DNA of 64,000 bases from Eledone cirrhosa (Eukaryota > Mollusca > Cephalopoda > Octopoda > Eledonidae). The stretch spans positions 163,193,142-163,257,141 of the forward strand of contig OZ024743.1 of the NCBI GenBank assembly GCA_964016885.1. The letters run 5' to 3'. Shown one piece after another: positions 47,629 through 53,600 of this stretch. The position numbers were made by a program, and so were the translations under genes. The notes below the pieces were generated by a model, which did not search any database, was not told the DNA's origin, and was given only the letters and a program-made list of their open reading frames with translations. Position 1 is the stretch's first letter, and each line of letters starts with the position of its first letter.

Positions 47629-50600
47629 GAGTTAAACAAGATTCAATGAGTATATCAAAGAATGAGTTTTACAGTAGATTGGAAGCACTCTACGGGAAAA
47701 TAATTTTCCAGAGTTATTAATATTAAAATACAAATATTAATAAAATAGATGTTCTTTTGATCAATTACATTTTATTATATATATTTCGGATGTACAACAG
47801 TACGTCCTCATCATCAGGGTATGTCATGTATCATTATATTTTGTCTGATGAGGACGTACTGTTGTACATCCGAAATATGTAGAATAAAATGTAATTGATC
47901 AAAAGAACATCTATTTTATTAATATTTGTATTTTAATATCATCATCGTTTAACGTCCATCTTCCACGCTTGCATGGGTTAGGACGGGAGTTTTCCCACTT
48001 GAGGCAAGATTGGTTGTCTTGCTCGTATAGGACTGTCTGGTGGGTTTTCTATGGCTGGATGCCCTTCCTAACACCAACCACGTTTACAGTGTGGACTGGG
48101 AGGTTTTTACCGTGTTACCTACACGGCCACATTACAGTGTGGACTGTGTGTTTTTTTTCGTGACACCTACACGACCTCATTTATTTCGGACTGGATGTTG
48201 TGGTACCAACATAACATTACATCGAAAGAGGTGGTGTAGATGGGGTTATATATATATATATATATATAAAAGGTAAACAGAAATAACAACACAATCGGTA
48301 CAGTATATGGAAGGAATATATTAGGTTAATGCTTGAATAACAAGAAGAGAGTCTTAACGTTTCGGACGCTAGTCCTTCATCAGAAGAAAGGATGAGAAAT
48401 AAGATATATTGAAGGGACGGGTGGGTTGGAATTGGAAAAAATGTCTTTAGATGAAAATAATAGGTCCATTCATGTTGACATCTCTTAGAAGATGAGGTTG
48501 GAGAGATGCATGGATGATTGGATGCATATAGGGGGGTGGAGGAAGTGCTTGAGAGTAGAATGGAGCTGGCGGAGAAAAGATTTGAGATTGGGCATGTTGA
48601 AGGTACTAGGGTGGGAGTGAAAAATAGACAGGTGAGAAGAAGGTGGTGTAAGAAGATTGTAGTAGAGGAAAAGTGGTAGAGAGACGTGGAATACTTAAAT
48701 GAAAGAAGCAAAGAAAATTTCAGTGATACGAAAGATTTCCTGGTGGAAGTTCAGGTGTACTCCGGGTTGCTATCCAGTTTCGGGATGAAAATCCAACGAA
48801 TTTGAGAGGTCCACGTAAGTGTTGATATATATATGTAAAAGGTAAACAGAAATAACAACACAATCGGTACAGTATATGGAAGGAATATATTAGGTTAACG
48901 CTTGAAATAGCAGAGAGCGAGTCTTAAAGTTTCGGACGCTTGTCCTTCATCAGAAGGAAGAATGAGAAATAAGATAGATTGAAGGGATGGCCGGGTTGGA
49001 AATATATATATATACATATAATATATACATACATTGCTTCCTCTTCCATAATTATCTACAATTTCAAGTGCCTTACACTGCTTTATACAGTTCAATATGC
49101 ATCACATGTCCATACCGCTCCAATCACGACTCCTGCACACTGCATTTGACCTCTGTTATGTCCAAAGCACTCAGTTCAGCCTATAAAGTGGTCGTATTGG
49201 TGACACAAAAAAAAGCACTCGATCCACCCTGTAAGCTGTTGACATGATGAGAAAGTACCCACAAAAAGCACCTAACAAAGAAGGTAAGTTTTATATGTGA
49301 TAGAGGCACAGGGACAGTAATCAGCATGAGTTCACAGGAAACAAGCTTTATTAAATGCTTAGAGAATTCTGTAGAAGTAAGTAGCCAGAGTGAGAACAGG
49401 ATGGAAAAGGTTCAGGGAGCTACTACCATTGCTAACTACAAAGAGTTTTTTCCCCCAAAATGAAAGGCAAATTGTATGATGTTTGTGTAGAAACAGCAAT
49501 CTTGCGTGGCAGTGAGACCTGGACACTATGTGCTGAGGACCAATGAAGTTTGGAAAGAAATGAAGCTTTCATGCTTCGATGGATGTGTAATAGTAGTGTA
49601 CACAAAAGACAAAGCGTAAATGAACTAAGAGAGAAACTAGGCATAAGAGGGATCAGCTGCAGTGTGAAGGAAAGGAGATTGCAGTGGTATGGACTTATAA
49701 TGCGTGCGGAGGATGACAAATGTATAAAAAGGTTCAGGGCGCTCAAAGTTGATGGAAGCTACAGAAGAGGAAGACCCAGAAAAACTTGAGATGAAGTGAT
49801 AAAAGCTGACCTTGCACAATTGAACCTCCCAAAGGAGTTGATACAGGATCAGGCTCACTGGCGTTATGCTGTACTGCAGAAGACCCACCTTCCCATATGC
49901 ACAGGATAAAACATGTAGAGGACACTAGCCTGCGACCAGCATTTCCCTTCCCCCATTCACCTTCCCTAGTCTTAATATCCTCACCTCACCCATATCCAAC
50001 TTTCATACTCCTTCCCTAGAATTAATAACCCTCACCCTCATGCACTAAAAACCCAACTCACCTCATCCATGTCCAAGATGCATACTTCCTCTCCTCCCCA
50101 CCATATATGCTCCTATTGTACCATTCTGATCATGCTCATATTACCATAGAAAGTAGGACACTCTCGAAATCTGCTCCCTCAACCCATAATGCTGCTGCAA
50201 CAACAAAAGGACTTTGTCTACATCTCCCACCCTTCACTAGCTAAGTACCCCACCTTAGACCTACCTTTCCAATCCCCATCCCACATACATGCACCACACA
50301 CTTCCACATCTGATACACCTCTCTTGTCCAACCCATGCATACAAACACAGAAGCTGGACATACTCCCCCACAATGCTGTCGAAATGGTTAAAAGCTCCCA
50401 GTCCACCCTGTAATGTGGTCGTGCTGATGACTCAACAAATCCTCCTAGTCTACCATATAAGGTGCTCATCTTGGTGAACCAGCACTCAGCCCACCCTATA
50501 AGGTGGTCTTATCAGTGACTTGATAAAAAGCGCCTAGTTCACCCTGTATAGTGGTCGTGATGGTGACACAACAAAAAGCACCTGGTCCATCCTGTAAAAT

Positions 50601-53600
50601 GGCTGTGTTGATAACATTACAAAAAGTACCCAGTCCAACCTGTCAGTCAGTTGTATTGGTGCTATGAGAAAAAGCATCCAGTCACACTGTAAATATGGTT
50701 GGGGTTAGGAAGGGCATCTAGCCATGGAAACCAAACCAGAAACGATTCTCTATGAGCAGGACACAGTCATCTGATTGAACTTGTCTCACAACAAGGCAAC
50801 TCGTGTAACCCATGCTGGCATGGATAAATGGACATTAAAAAGTGATGATGTTGATGATGTGCTTCGTGTATCCTGGTTTTTTTAGACTTGTACTTAAGTT
50901 GATTTCGATGGGATTTGATCTGAGTGCATACATTTGAAACATGTACTGCAAAGCACTCTATTTGGGTTGGATGGGTTCGCAATAGAATTCTAAAAAAAGA
51001 CCCCCCCCCCCCTCCCCCACACACACACACACACTCTCTTGATATAATGTTAGCTCCAACTCCAAATGTTCTTAAATCTAACCCCTAACAACCATTTTCT
51101 TCTATTTTCCCATGGTTAAGAAAATCCTTTCATAACGATAAGGTTCCATGTCCGATAAAATAAATATGGAGTTCCACTGAAGCAGGTAGAGAAGTTCAAG
51201 TATCTCGGGGGCCGTGTTCACGAGTGATGGAAGGCAGGAGGCTGAATTAAGTCTGCAGGGTCTGCTGCAGTAATGCACCAGCTTCAGCATTTGGTAATCA
51301 GAAGAAAGGGGGTAGGTGTAAAATATAAACTTGCTATATTCAATTTGGTATTTGTGCCAACCAACCCTTGCCTATAGTCATGAATCTTGAGTAATAACCG
51401 AAAGAATATGATTGTAAATACAAGTGGCCAAAATGGGGTTTTTCTGAAGGGTCTTTGGAGTAACATAACTTGATAGAGTGTGTAGCTCGGAGATCAGAGA
51501 GTCACTCTAAGTAGAGCCACTACTTCTCCAATTTGAGAGATCACAGCCCAGATACTATGGGCATATGGTTAGAATGTCTCAGGAAAGAATCGCTGGACAG
51601 ATTTTACGGGCAAAACCAGCTGGTAGGAGAGGCAGGGGTAGACCCCAAGCAAGATGGTTGGATAATATCCATGCGCTTGCCTGGTCTCGCTTAGAGATCC
51701 AGTTGGTTGCTTATGACAGAACCCGCTGGAAGGAGTTTTTGAAGACTTTGCCCTCACAACCCTCTCAGAAATAAGTGGGTGAAGAAAAAGAGAAAAGAGA
51801 AGACAAGGTACTGGGGGGAGGGTTAATATAATTGACTAAAACCTTTGTAAATCAATAGAAGAATAAAAAGAATATCATTCATAACTTACATGTGAACCAA
51901 CTTTGATGGAACTCAAAATGAAAGAATCCTGCAAAGATTCTGGGAGATGCCACAATAGACTTCGTCGTCCCAAAACATCACGGCCAAACCACAGTTGCTT
52001 TTTTTCGACCTTACAAAGTAAAGGATCATTAAAAATAATTACTAAACATTTAATGAATGTATTTCTAAATTATTTACACTCTATCTCAATTAATTAAAGA
52101 TTTCTTTATTAACCACAAGGGTTTTCTATCTCAATTAATTAATAAAGAAATTTTACAAATTTTCTAAAATTATTAACTATTTCAAGATAGTAATTTAATA
52201 TAAAATTAAGTTGCATATTTTTATAAGAAGTCTTTAAAATTAGTGGTTTAGTTTCATAAAGCTAGAGTTAGTTTTGGCAAGGCCTCTGGGGACGATGAAA
52301 TCTGGCCCGAGATGTTAAAAGCCTTAAATAGAGAAGGTATTCTCAGGCTGACTCATGTGACTCAGGCTGACTCATTCTCAGCCTGCACAGTGCACTCTAT
52401 ATGTGAATGGAGTTCCACTGAAGCAAGTGGAGAAGTTCAAGTGTCTTGGGGCTGTGTTCACGAGTGATGAAAAGCAGGAGGCTGAATCAAGTGCAAGAAT
52501 TGTAGGAGCTGGTGCAGTAATGCGCCAGTTTCAACAATTAGTAATCAGAAGAAGGGAGGTAAGTGTAAAAGACAAACTTGCTATTTTCAATTCGTATTTG
52601 TGCCAACCCTTACCTATGATCATGAATCTTGGACAATGACCGAAAGAATATGATCACAAATACAAGGGGCTGAAATGGGATTCTTCCGAAGAGATTTTGG
52701 AGTAACATTACTCGATAGAGTGCATAGCTTGGAGATCAGAGAGTCACTCCAGGTAGAGTCACTACTTCTCCGAATTGAGAGATTACAGTTCTGATACTAT
52801 GGGCAAGTGGTTAAAATATCTCAGGAAAACCAGCAAGGAGGAGATCCAGGGGTAGATCCCGAGCAAAATGGTTGGATAACATCCATGAGCTTAGTTGGTC
52901 TTTCTTGGGAATCGAGCCAGATCAGTTGGAGACAGTTACTTCTGACAGGACCCACTGGAAGGAGTGTTTGAGGACTCTGCCCCAACGATGCTCTCAGGAA
53001 TAAGTGGGCAAAGAAGATTGCCAATAGTTTTCAATTATTTTTGAAAATTATCAAGCGATTTATAACTAACTTTCTCATTATTAATTTGGTGTCTGGAACA
53101 ATAGTTCAGAAAAGGTTTTTACATAAAATTATATCAAAGGGTTTAAATTTTAAAATTAAATCAAGGCAGATTAGTTTCAAAAGGGTTAAAAAGGAGTAAA
53201 AGTTGTTTTTGTTGTTTAACCATGTTGACCCTGATAAAGCAGACCTATGACCATAAAAGGCAATATACTTAAGATTACATTATCTGATTATCATTTAAGA
53301 CAGGGGTCTGTGTTTTGAGGGAGACATAACTGCTCTTTCAAGAGATAGCTTAAATTTAGTGAAAGAGTATTGGTGTTTGCAAATATAAACTAATTCACTA
53401 ACTTGCCAATAGATAAAAGCCCAAGGCCCTTGTAGATGAGAGAATGTAGATAAGGTGTCTTCATCTGTGTGACAATAGGACAGTGCTGTTAATAATGCTT
53501 CAGTGTCATTGTCATCTTTTTGTAACTGAAAAGGAAAAGAGGTTAGAATGGTTAGGGAAAGCCAGTACAGTGCAAGTTAGAATATTTTGAGTGAAAATGA

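Noticed and set aside
48217..48711. 164-residue minus-strand ORF, Ser/Thr/Leu-rich
   Set aside because: No domain; it spans a TA tract and a direct repeat.
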